Shown: one piece after another, positions 18,354 to 25,443 of the stretch
Layout of the letters: every line of letters begins with the position of its first letter
How positions within the stretch are numbered: position 1 is the first letter of the stretch
Assembly (NCBI GenBank): GCA_913778455.1
Contig: CAJYVK010000374.1
Span: 29,280-93,279 of the forward strand
Direction: 5' to 3'
Source: an uncultured Hymenobacter sp.
Lineage (GTDB): Bacteria; Bacteroidota; Bacteroidia; Cytophagales; Hymenobacteraceae
DNA length: 64,000 nucleotides
Notes under the pieces: model-generated
Told to the model about the DNA's origin: nothing
What the model saw: only the letters and a program-made list of their open reading frames with translations
Databases searched by the model: none
Program-made: the position numbers and the translations under genes

Positions 18354-20129
18354 ATGAACCTCAAAACCAAAATCACGCTCGGCTTCACGGCGATGCTGCT
18401 GCTCTTGCTCGGCCTCGGGGGCTATGCCTTCTACACGGTGCAGCGCCTCGACCGCAGCTCGCGTAACGTACTCAAGGACAACTTTTATTCCGTAGAGCTG
18501 GGCCAGCAGATGCAGCGCGCCCTCGACCGCATGGAAACCGACCCCAGCGCGCCCCAGGGCCTGCCCCAGTTTCGGCAGAGCCTCACGCGTGAGGCCGGCA
18601 ACATTACGGAGGTGGGCGAGCGGGAGGTGGTGGATAGCCTGACGCAAAACCAGGCGGAGTTTCAGCGCCTGCTCGACGCCGGCACGCCGCCCGCTGGCCG
18701 CGCCGCCACCCTGGCGCTGCTGCGTCAGCAAACCTACCGGATGGTGGCCCTCAACACGGCCGCGCTCACCCGCAAAAACGAGCAGGCCAACCACAACGCT
18801 GCCCGGTCTAACCAATACCTGGCCCTCATCGTGGGCCTGAGCCTGCTGCTGGGGCTGATGTTCGTGCTGAGCGTGCCCGAGGCGGCCGTAGGGCCGCTGC
18901 GCAAGCTCACCAACAGCCTGGAGCACGCTACCGAGCAGGATTTTACGGCTACCATTCCTATTGAAAGCCAGGACGAGTACGGCCGCGTGGCCACGGCCTT
19001 CAACCGCATGCTGGTGCAGCTGCAAGAGTACCGGGCCTCCACGCTGGCCGAGCTGCTGGCCGAGCGCAACCGCACTGCCAGCATCGTGAGCGGCCTCGAC
19101 GAGGGGCTGTTGCTGCTCGATGAAAACCGCCGCATCATCCTGGCCAATCCCGCCGCCTGCACCCTGCTGAGCCTGCCTGCCGAGGCCCTGCTCGGTAAGC
19201 CCGCTGCTGAGGTTGCCAAAACCAACGACCTGCTGCGCGAAATCCTGCGCCCGCTTGACGTGGAGGCCGCCCGCCGCGAGCAGGCCGTGGCCGATGCCCC
19301 GCTGCTGCGCATCGCGCAGCGCGGCGAGGAAGCCTTTTACCGGCTGGCCATGCAGGAATTGGTTTCCTTCAACGAGGCACGGCAGAAAAACGAGTTCGTG
19401 GGCCAGATTATCACCCTGCGCAACGTGTCGGACTACAAGAAGCTCGACCAGGTAAAGTCGAATTTCCTGGCTACCGTATCGCACGAGCTAAAAACACCGC
19501 TCAGCAGCATCAACATCAACACCAAGCTCTTGCAGGATGAACGCCTGCCCGCCGACGAGCGCCAGCGCATCACCGGTCACATCCGGCAGGAAACCCAGCG
19601 CCTCCAGCGCATGGTGAGCGAGCTGCTCGACGTGTCGCGCCTCGACGCGGGGGCCGGCATTCAGCTCGACCTGCACCCCACCAGCCTGGCCGACGTGGTG
19701 CGCTTCGCCACCTCCACCGTCGAGCCCCAATTGCGCGACAAGCGAATTGCCCTCGACCTGCAACTGCCCGCCGAGCTGCCGCTCGTGCGTGCCGACGTGG
19801 AAAAAGCCACCTGGGTGCTCATCAACCTGCTGGCCAACGCCATCCGCTACGCCCCCAGCGGTGAGCCGCTCACGGTGCGCGCCGCCGTGGCCGGGGCCTT
19901 CGTGCAAGTGAGCGTGCAGGATCGCGGCCCCGGTATTGCGGCCGAAAACCACGACAAGATCTTCCAGCGCTTCGCCCAGATACCCGACAAAACCGGCTAC
20001 CGCGGCGGCTCCGGCTTGGGTCTGAGCATCGCCCGCGAGTTTATCACCACCCAGGGCGGCCGGCTGTGGGTGGAGAGCGAACTGGGCAGTGGCAGCACGT
20101 TCAGCTTCACCCTGCCCATCGCGAAGTAG
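18354..20129 (+). CDS. HAMP/PAS sensor histidine kinase 2 (partner of split KdpD)
   Basis: A 591-residue inner-membrane kinase: TM1 (FTAMLLLLLGLGGYAFYTV), a short sensor region, TM2 (LALIVGLSLLLGLMFVLSV), HAMP, PAS-like GLLLLDENRRIILANP, HisKA with intact H-box TVSHELKTPL (His377), and HATPase with LINLLANAIRYAPS, DRGPGIA and GSGLGLSIAREF. ATG 18354 is chosen because MNLKTKITLGF opens TM1; the ORF-track start reads through the palindrome. It follows the kinase-less KdpD and supplies the missing catalytic part. Its partner is presumably an NtrC-type regulator from this cluster, as no KdpE is present. It is a close paralogue of kinases 1 and 3. Confidence 0.92.
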   Translation: MNLKTKITLGFTAMLLLLLGLGGYAFYTVQRLDRSSRNVLKDNFYSVELGQQMQRALDRMETDPSAPQGLPQFRQSLTREAGNITEVGEREVVDSLTQNQAEFQRLLDAGTPPAGRAATLALLRQQTYRMVALNTAALTRKNEQANHNAARSNQYLALIVGLSLLLGLMFVLSVPEAAVGPLRKLTNSLEHATEQDFTATIPIESQDEYGRVATAFNRMLVQLQEYRASTLAELLAERNRTASIVSGLDEGLLLLDENRRIILANPAACTLLSLPAEALLGKPAAEVAKTNDLLREILRPLDVEAARREQAVADAPLLRIAQRGEEAFYRLAMQELVSFNEARQKNEFVGQIITLRNVSDYKKLDQVKSNFLATVSHELKTPLSSININTKLLQDERLPADERQRITGHIRQETQRLQRMVSELLDVSRLDAGAGIQLDLHPTSLADVVRFATSTVEPQLRDKRIALDLQLPAELPLVRADVEKATWVLINLLANAIRYAPSGEPLTVRAAVAGAFVQVSVQDRGPGIAAENHDKIFQRFAQIPDKTGYRGGSGLGLSIAREFITTQGGRLWVESELGSGSTFSFTLPIAK

Positions 20130-20227
20130 GTGGGAGGTAGCGCAGACCTGTAAGCGCCGGGTAGGGGATACGCTACCAATTCAGCGGGCCCCGCAATAAG
20201 TAGTACCACCAGCAATCTGCTAAGAAT

Positions 20228-20875
20228 ATGCAGCTTATCTCTCATCCTGCCTTTCCCGCCGCGCGTTATTACAGCCTGGGCGAGCCGGGGCCGGCTATTC
20301 AGCACGTGTGGTTTTGCCTGGCTGGCCACGACCAGCCGGTAGCGGACTTAGCCGCGCAGCTCGTGAACCTGGACACGCCCGAGCGACTGCTCATTCTGCC
20401 GCAGGTGCCGGGTGCGGGGCCGGCTCCCACGGCCGCCCCTACGTGGTTCGACGAAACCAACCCCGCCCCCGGGCTAGCCGCTACCCGGGCTTACCTGGCC
20501 GGGCTGGCGGCCCCCGTGCTGGCGGCGTGCCCGGCCGGTACGCCCGTTACGGTGCTGGGCTGCGGACAAGGGGCGGTAGCCGCCTGTGCCTGGCTGGCGG
20601 GCGAGGCGTTGGCCTACGACCGCCTGATTTTTTACGCGGCCGTGTTTCCGGCGGCGGTAGGGCGCGCGGCCTTGTTGGCGGCGCTGCCGCCGCGCCCGGT
20701 GGTAGTAGCGGCCACTACCACCGACGTGTACACGCCCGAAGCCGAAGGCGTTGGCCTGGTGCAGGATCTGCGGGCGGTCGGGCTGCGTGCCCAGCTGCGC
20801 TACGTAGATGAAGGCCCGCTTACGCTGACTGCCCTGGGGGCCGGCGGGGAGCCCAGCGGCCTGCGCCCGCACTAA
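20228..20875 (+). CDS. Alpha/beta-hydrolase (phospholipase/carboxylesterase-like) with missing nucleophile
   Basis: 215 residues. The N-terminal half (VWFCLAGHDQPVADLAAQL, ERLLILPQVPG, WFDE) and the elbow segment PVTVLGCGQGAVAAC resemble the cytosolic phospholipase/carboxylesterase family, where the elbow is GFSQGA. Here the Ser position is Gly113 (GCGQGA), and the usual C-terminal Asp and His motifs cannot be recognised. The fold is likely kept but hydrolase activity is doubtful. There is no signal peptide. It lies 66 bp before the antiporter gene on the same strand. It could be a binding or regulatory protein, or a decaying gene. Confidence 0.6.
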   Translation: MQLISHPAFPAARYYSLGEPGPAIQHVWFCLAGHDQPVADLAAQLVNLDTPERLLILPQVPGAGPAPTAAPTWFDETNPAPGLAATRAYLAGLAAPVLAACPAGTPVTVLGCGQGAVAACAWLAGEALAYDRLIFYAAVFPAAVGRAALLAALPPRPVVVAATTTDVYTPEAEGVGLVQDLRAVGLRAQLRYVDEGPLTLTALGAGGEPSGLRPH

Positions 20876-20941
20876 CGCAACGGCGGCCCGGGGCTGCCGC
20901 GCCGCCAGTAAACGAAACCTTCGGCTACGGCTACTCCTCTC

Positions 20942-22531
20942 ATGCACGAGATTGAATTACTGGTAATCCTGCTGGCCGTGACGACGGCGCTGGCGGAAGT
21001 GGCTAACCGGCTGCGGGTGCCCTACCCAGTATTGCTGGTGGTGGCGGGTCTGGCCCTGAGCGGGCTGCCGGGGCTGCCGCCGGTGGCGCTGGCCCCCAAT
21101 CTGGTGTTTTTCGTGTTTTTACCGCCGCTGCTCTACGCCTCGGCCTGGGAGCTGTCGTGGTCGGCGTTTCGGGCCGAGGCGCGGGCCATTACCTGGCTGG
21201 CGGTGGGCGGCGTACTGTTTTCGTTGGCCGTGGTGGCCGCCGTGGCTTACTACGCCGTGCCGGGCTTTGGCTGGGGGCCGGCGTTTGTGCTGGCCGCCAT
21301 CGTGTCGCCCACCGACGCCATATCGGCCGCGCTGGCCACCAAAGGGCTGCCGGTGGCGCGGCGGCTACTCGTGGTGCTGGAGGGCGAAAGCCTGGTAAAC
21401 GATGCCACCGGCCTGATTGCCTACCGGTACGCGGTAGCGGCCGTGATTACGGGGCAGTTCGCGTTTGGGCAGGCGGCGGGGCAGCTGCTGCTCGTCACGG
21501 TGGTCGGTATTGGGGTAGGGCTGGCGGTGGCGGCCGTGTTCTACGGGGTGCACCAGCTTTCGCGCACCAGCACTGCCATCGACACCAGCCTGAACCTGCT
21601 CACGCCCTACGCGGCCTATCTGCTGGCCGAGGCCTGGCACGGCTCGGGCGTGCTGGCGGTGGTAGCGGCCGCGCTCTTTGGCAGCTACTACTCGGGGCGC
21701 ATCTTCGCTCACGACCGCCGCCTGCAAGCCAATGCGGTGTGGGACACGCTGGAATTTCTGCTCAATGGCTTGGTATTTATCCTGATCGGCTTGCAGCTGC
21801 CGGCCGTGGTAGCGGGTGTGGCCCCCGGCCTGCGCTGGCCGCTGGTGGGCTACGGCGTACTCATCGGCCTGGCAGTGCTCGGCGCCCGCATGCTGTGGGT
21901 GTATCCCAGCGCCTACCTGGCCCGCTGGCTGGGTAGCCGCCGGGCCGCCGCAGCCCCCACGCTGGCCGAGGCCACGCTGCTGGGCTGGGGTGGGATGCGG
22001 GGCGTGCTATCGCTGGCTGCCGCGCTGGCCTTGCCGCTGGCGCTACCGGCGGGCGGGGCTTTTCCGCAGCGCAACCCCACGCTGCTGCTCACCTTCGTGG
22101 TTATTCTGGTGTCGCTGCTGGTGCAGGGTCTCACGCTGCGCCCCCTCATCGGCTGGCTGGGGCTGGAAGCCGACGGGCAGGCCGAGCGCGAAGAGCAGAT
22201 GCTTCGCATTCGGCTGGCCACCAGTACGCTGGCCTACCTGCAAAGCCCTGCTGCGGCCAGCCAGGCCCCGGCCGAGGTCTTGGGCCGGATGCAGGCGCGC
22301 TACCAGATTCGCCTCGACCGCCTGCATCGCCGGGCTGCCGAAGGCCCCGCCGCCGTGCCCGAGGCCACCCTCAGCCCGTTTCAGCAACTGCAGGAAGTGC
22401 TCATTCATTTCGAGCGCGGGCTGCTGGAAGAATTGCGCCGCGAGCCTGGAACCAGCGAGGAGGTGCTGCGCAAGCTCGAAAACGAATTGGACTTGGAAGA
22501 GGGCCGGCTGGCGCTCGATAAAGCCTTGTAG
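20942..22531 (+). CDS. Na+/H+ (or K+/H+) antiporter, CPA1 family
   Basis: 529 residues. About 12 TM segments are followed by a cytoplasmic tail of about 125 residues. CPA1 signatures are visible: VFFVFLPPLLYASAWELSW, AAIVSPTDAISAAL and LLVVLEGESLVNDATGLIAY, with the transport Asp in ND. It exchanges monovalent cations for protons across the inner membrane. Its place in the K+ island fits a role in K+ or Na+ extrusion and pH balance, opposing Kup/Kdp uptake; ion preference cannot be read from sequence. It converges with kdpC2, 17 bp between stops. Confidence 0.9.
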   Translation: MHEIELLVILLAVTTALAEVANRLRVPYPVLLVVAGLALSGLPGLPPVALAPNLVFFVFLPPLLYASAWELSWSAFRAEARAITWLAVGGVLFSLAVVAAVAYYAVPGFGWGPAFVLAAIVSPTDAISAALATKGLPVARRLLVVLEGESLVNDATGLIAYRYAVAAVITGQFAFGQAAGQLLLVTVVGIGVGLAVAAVFYGVHQLSRTSTAIDTSLNLLTPYAAYLLAEAWHGSGVLAVVAAALFGSYYSGRIFAHDRRLQANAVWDTLEFLLNGLVFILIGLQLPAVVAGVAPGLRWPLVGYGVLIGLAVLGARMLWVYPSAYLARWLGSRRAAAAPTLAEATLLGWGGMRGVLSLAAALALPLALPAGGAFPQRNPTLLLTFVVILVSLLVQGLTLRPLIGWLGLEADGQAEREEQMLRIRLATSTLAYLQSPAAASQAPAEVLGRMQARYQIRLDRLHRRAAEGPAAVPEATLSPFQQLQEVLIHFERGLLEELRREPGTSEEVLRKLENELDLEEGRLALDKAL

Positions 22532-22548
22532 GCCCGGATTACGGCCGC

Positions 22549-23109
22549 CTACCGCAGCGCATCCAGGGCCAGGTTGAGGCGTAGCACGCTCACGTGCGCC
22601 GGCCCCATAAAGCCCAGCCAGGGTTGCTCAATGTGTTGGGTGACCAGTTGTTGCACCCGGGCGGCGGGCAGGTGCCGCGCCCGCGCCACGCGGGCCACCT
22701 GCACGTAGGCCGCCGCCGGCGATAAGTCGGGGTCGATGCCCGAGGCCGAGGCCGTCACTACTTCCGCGGGCACCTGCGCTTTGGCAACGCCGGGATTCTG
22801 GAGCAGAAACGTATCGAGCCGGGCGCGTACCACCGCGTGAAAATCGGGGTTATTCGGCCCCGCGTTCGAGGCCCCCGTGATGGCGGCATTGTAGTCCACG
22901 GCCGACGGCCGCCCCCAGAAGTAGCGCGCCTGGGTAAACTTCTGGCCGATGCGCTCGAAGCCCACCACGCGGCCCCCCGCCACTACCGGCGAGCCCGCCG
23001 CGCGCTGCGGTAGTAGCTGCGCCACGCCCCACAGCAGCCCCGGAAAGCCGAATCCAAATACGAGCAGCAACAGAACACTCACTAAAATCGGCTGCAAAAA
23101 AGATTTCAT
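22549..23109 (-). CDS. kdpC: Second KdpC (kdpC2), without a cognate kdpB
   Basis: 186 residues with one N-terminal TM helix and the KdpC signatures YFWGRPSAVDY, GASNAGPNNPDF, ASASGIDPDLSPAAAYVQ and VSVLRLNLALD. It is clearly paralogous to KdpC at 13161 but diverged throughout. It lies 96 bp downstream of kdpA2 in the same direction, where kdpB would be expected in between. The reading frame is intact, which argues against simple decay. It may join the complex formed by the single KdpB of the window, or serve KdpA2 in another way. Confidence 0.92.
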   Translation of the reverse strand: MKSFLQPILVSVLLLLVFGFGFPGLLWGVAQLLPQRAAGSPVVAGGRVVGFERIGQKFTQARYFWGRPSAVDYNAAITGASNAGPNNPDFHAVVRARLDTFLLQNPGVAKAQVPAEVVTASASGIDPDLSPAAAYVQVARVARARHLPAARVQQLVTQHIEQPWLGFMGPAHVSVLRLNLALDALR

Positions 23110-23153
23110 TGTAAGTAGAAAATTAGTATCTTATAAACAAGATTTAGCTGTTA

Positions 23154-23167
23154 TGCTGAGCGCAGCA
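23154..23167. repeat. Small palindrome at the missing-kdpB junction
   Basis: TGCTGAGCGCAGCA forms a hairpin in the 96-bp gap between kdpA2 and kdpC2. It is similar in wording (CATGCTG...CAGCATAAC) to the larger palindrome at 1921. It could mark the place where kdpB was lost. Confidence 0.45.
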
Positions 23168-23205
23168 TGACGACTGTTGTCTTTTTGCCACTGCCTTCGT
23201 ACCGC

Positions 23206-24912
23206 TTACTTCCCCCCGAAATACTCGGCCAGCGGCCCGAGCGTGAGAGCCGGGAAAAACAGCAGCGCCCCCAGAATGCCAATCACCACCAGCAGCAGCA
23301 CGCCAAACGTGAGGCTATCGAGCCGAATGGCCCCCGCGCCCGGCTCGGTGTAGGCTTTGGCCTGCAAGCGGGCGGCGATAAACAAGGCCCCCAGCAGCGG
23401 TACGAACCGTCCGCTGAGCATGGCCAGGCCCGGCACCAGGTTCCAGAACGGCGTATTGTCGCCCAGCGACTCGTAGCCCGAGCCGTTGCCCGCCGCCGCC
23501 GACACAAACTCGTAGAGCATGGCGCTGAAGCCGTGCGCCCCGGGGTTGGGCAGCCACTTGAGGGTGGTGGCCGCGCTGGGCGTGGTAGCCCACACCCAGG
23601 CCGCCAGCGCCGTGCACGCCAGCACCACCACGGGCTGGGCCACGGCCACCAGCGTCGCGGCCTGCATTTCGGGCGCTTCAATCTTCTTACCCAACAGCTC
23701 GGGCGAGCGGCCCACCATGAGGCTGGCCACGAAGGCTGCGATTATCAAGTAGATAAAGAAATTGAGAAAGCCCGTGCCCAGCCCGCCGAAGAAGGCGTCG
23801 ATTTGCATGAGCAACATAAACGGGGCACCCGTCAGCGACGTGAAGCTGTCCTGCGCCCCCACCAGGGTGCCGGCCGGAATGGCCATGTTGAGGGCGTTGT
23901 AATACGCCGTATGAAATACGCCGAAGCGGATTTCCTTGCCTTCGAGGTTGCCCGCCCCGGCGTCGATGCCCAGGGCGCTGAGCACTGGGTTGCCGTGCAG
24001 CTCGGCCAGCACGGCTGGCACCAGCAGCAGGAACAAGCCAGCCGTCATCACTCCAAAAATGAGCAGGGCCAGCCGCATCCGCTTTAAGTAAAAGCCCACC
24101 ATGAACACGAAGGCCATCGGCAAGAGCATCACCAGCAGGTGATGCAGCACGAAGGCGGCAAAATTGGGCGTTTCGAACGGGTGGGCGCAATTAGGGCCGA
24201 AGAATCCCCCGCCATTGGAGCCCAGCTCCTTGATGCTGAGCATGGCCGCCACCGGGCCGCGGGCCACGGTACCGGCCACGCCTTCGAGCGAGGTATAAGT
24301 CCCGGCGCCCTCAAACGTCATGGGTACGCCGGTGAGCAGTAGCCCCACCGAAAAAACAAAGCTTAGCGGTAGCAGCACGAGCAAGCACGAGCGCACCAGG
24401 TCTTGGTAGAAATTGCCCACCGTGGTAAGTTTTTCGGCCCGGCCCAGGGCGCGTACTACCGCCACCCCCACGGCCAGACTGGTGCCAGCGCTCACAAATT
24501 GCAAAAAGGTAAACACCGCCAGCTGAGCGAAATACGAGGCCCCCGTTTCGCCCGAGTAGTGCTGGGCGTTGGTGCTGGTGAGAAAGCTCACGGCCGTGTG
24601 CAACGCCTGCGTCAGCTCCATCGCCGGGATGTGGTCGGGGTTCCAGAACGGCAGCCTGTGCTGCACCAGCAAGATGCCGAGGCCCCAGAGCAGCCACACC
24701 GCATTCACGGCCAACAGGGCCCGCACATACTGGCCCAGCGTCATGGCCTGCGCGGGGTCGAGACCAGCGAGGCGGTAGAAGCCGCGTTCCAGGGGCGTGA
24801 GAAAGTGCAGCCAGGTGCGTTCGCCCGCGTACACGCGGGCCAGGTAGCGGCCCGTGGGCCAGGCTAGCAGAGCCGCCGCCCCGAAAAGCAGCAGCGCAGT
24901 CAATACATTCAT
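23206..24912 (-). CDS. kdpA: Second, diverged KdpA (kdpA2)
   Basis: 568 residues from ATG 24912; the 658-residue ORF-track form starts in regulatory DNA. The fold matches KdpA over its whole length, and GKEIRFG, MVGRSPELLGKKIEA and FPALTLGPLAEYF are conserved. Each pore loop differs from KdpA1: STNAQHYSGE for NCNLQHYSGE, SNGGGFFGPNCAHP for TNGGGFYGANSAHP, PAGTLVGAQDSF for SCGSVNSMHDSF, and GNGSGY for NNGSGF. The frame is intact and the protein is full length, so it is likely made and perhaps differs in ion affinity or selectivity. No kdpF or kdpB accompanies it. A sigma-54-like promoter and CTAGCAAAACGC elements lie upstream. Confidence 0.93.
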   Translation of the reverse strand: MNVLTALLLFGAAALLAWPTGRYLARVYAGERTWLHFLTPLERGFYRLAGLDPAQAMTLGQYVRALLAVNAVWLLWGLGILLVQHRLPFWNPDHIPAMELTQALHTAVSFLTSTNAQHYSGETGASYFAQLAVFTFLQFVSAGTSLAVGVAVVRALGRAEKLTTVGNFYQDLVRSCLLVLLPLSFVFSVGLLLTGVPMTFEGAGTYTSLEGVAGTVARGPVAAMLSIKELGSNGGGFFGPNCAHPFETPNFAAFVLHHLLVMLLPMAFVFMVGFYLKRMRLALLIFGVMTAGLFLLLVPAVLAELHGNPVLSALGIDAGAGNLEGKEIRFGVFHTAYYNALNMAIPAGTLVGAQDSFTSLTGAPFMLLMQIDAFFGGLGTGFLNFFIYLIIAAFVASLMVGRSPELLGKKIEAPEMQAATLVAVAQPVVVLACTALAAWVWATTPSAATTLKWLPNPGAHGFSAMLYEFVSAAAGNGSGYESLGDNTPFWNLVPGLAMLSGRFVPLLGALFIAARLQAKAYTEPGAGAIRLDSLTFGVLLLVVIGILGALLFFPALTLGPLAEYFGGK

Positions 24913-24960
24913 TGCAGCGGGAGCCCGCCTTTTTCGCCGAAGACGGGCGCCCTCGCGGCG

Positions 24961-24975
24961 GCCAACATGGTGCCA
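24961..24975 (-). promoter_or_regulatory. Sigma-54-like promoter of kdpA2-kdpC2
   Basis: On the minus strand it reads TGGCACCATGTTGGC, which matches TGGCAC-N5-TTGC with one mismatch and keeps the GG-N10-GC spacing. Predicted initiation near 24949 would leave a leader of about 37 bp before ATG 24912. Confidence 0.45.
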
Positions 24976-25028
24976 ACCGCTAAAAACGCCTCTGGAAGCT
25001 CGCAGGAGGTCTTTTTGAGGATTACACG

Positions 25029-25064
25029 CTAGCGTTTTGCTAGTACGCTTCCGCAAAACGCTAG
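25029..25064. promoter_or_regulatory. CTAGCGTTTTGCTAG element pair upstream of kdpA2
   Basis: CTAGCGTTTTGCTAG (25029-25043) is the reverse complement of the 15-mer at 8179; GCAAAACGCTAG (25053-25064) is a partial copy in the opposite orientation. They lie 54-89 bp upstream of the kdpA2 sigma-54-like promoter. The arrangement mirrors 8179-8213. The 531-bp divergent gap 24913-25443 otherwise holds only the sites listed here. Confidence 0.5.
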
Positions 25065-25168
25065 GGGAGGGGCGCATCGCTAGTTCGCCGGCTGTCTGCT
25101 CGCTGCTGGTAAGGCTTAAGTAATGTAGCAACCTCCCGGACGAAAAACTAGCACAAGGGGGCTGCCGG

Positions 25169-25203
25169 CTAGCAAAACGCATCAGAACCTAGCAAAACGC
25201 TAG
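25169..25203. promoter_or_regulatory. Tandem CTAGCAAAACGC elements upstream of kinase 3
   Basis: CTAGCAAAACGC (25169-25180) and CTAGCAAAACGCTAG (25189-25203) stand in direct orientation 20 bp apart, that is two helical turns. They lie 93-127 bp upstream of the sigma-54-like promoter at 25296. Confidence 0.5.
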
Positions 25204-25295
25204 TGTCGCCAACTTTTTGCACCCCCCTTTTCTAGGTGGTTATTTGTGGTTAAATGCCTTTTATTCAGAATAATAAGCTGAAAGATGGCTTGCCC

Positions 25296-25310
25296 TGGCA
25301 CCTCCTTTGT
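25296..25310 (+). promoter_or_regulatory. Sigma-54-like promoter of kinase 3
   Basis: TGGCACCTCCTTTGT differs from TGGCAC-N5-TTGC only at the last base. It would give a leader of about 120 bp to ATG 25444. That leader carries the hairpin at 25365-25400. Confidence 0.45.
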
Positions 25311-25364
25311 AATTATCGGCCCGAGCTATAGTGAGTAGTCCGGCAGCTAGCCGAACTGCGGCTA

Positions 25365-25400
25365 GCCTCTCGCTGGTCGGTAGCGCGCCAGGCGAGAGGC
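25365..25400 (+). repeat. Hairpin in the kinase 3 leader
   Basis: GCCTCTCGC (25365-25373) and GCGAGAGGC (25392-25400) are exact reverse complements with an 18-bp loop, 43 bp before the kinase ATG. No T-run follows. Confidence 0.5.
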
Positions 25401-25443
25401 ATTTGCCGTGCCGGCTGCGGCTGGCTCCTAATTACTGAACCCT

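Noticed and set aside
24913-25182. 90-codon N-terminal extension of kdpA2 in the ORF track
   Set aside because: It translates the predicted promoter and CTAGCAAAACGC elements. KdpA proteins start at the MNVL position, with the first TM helix directly after it.
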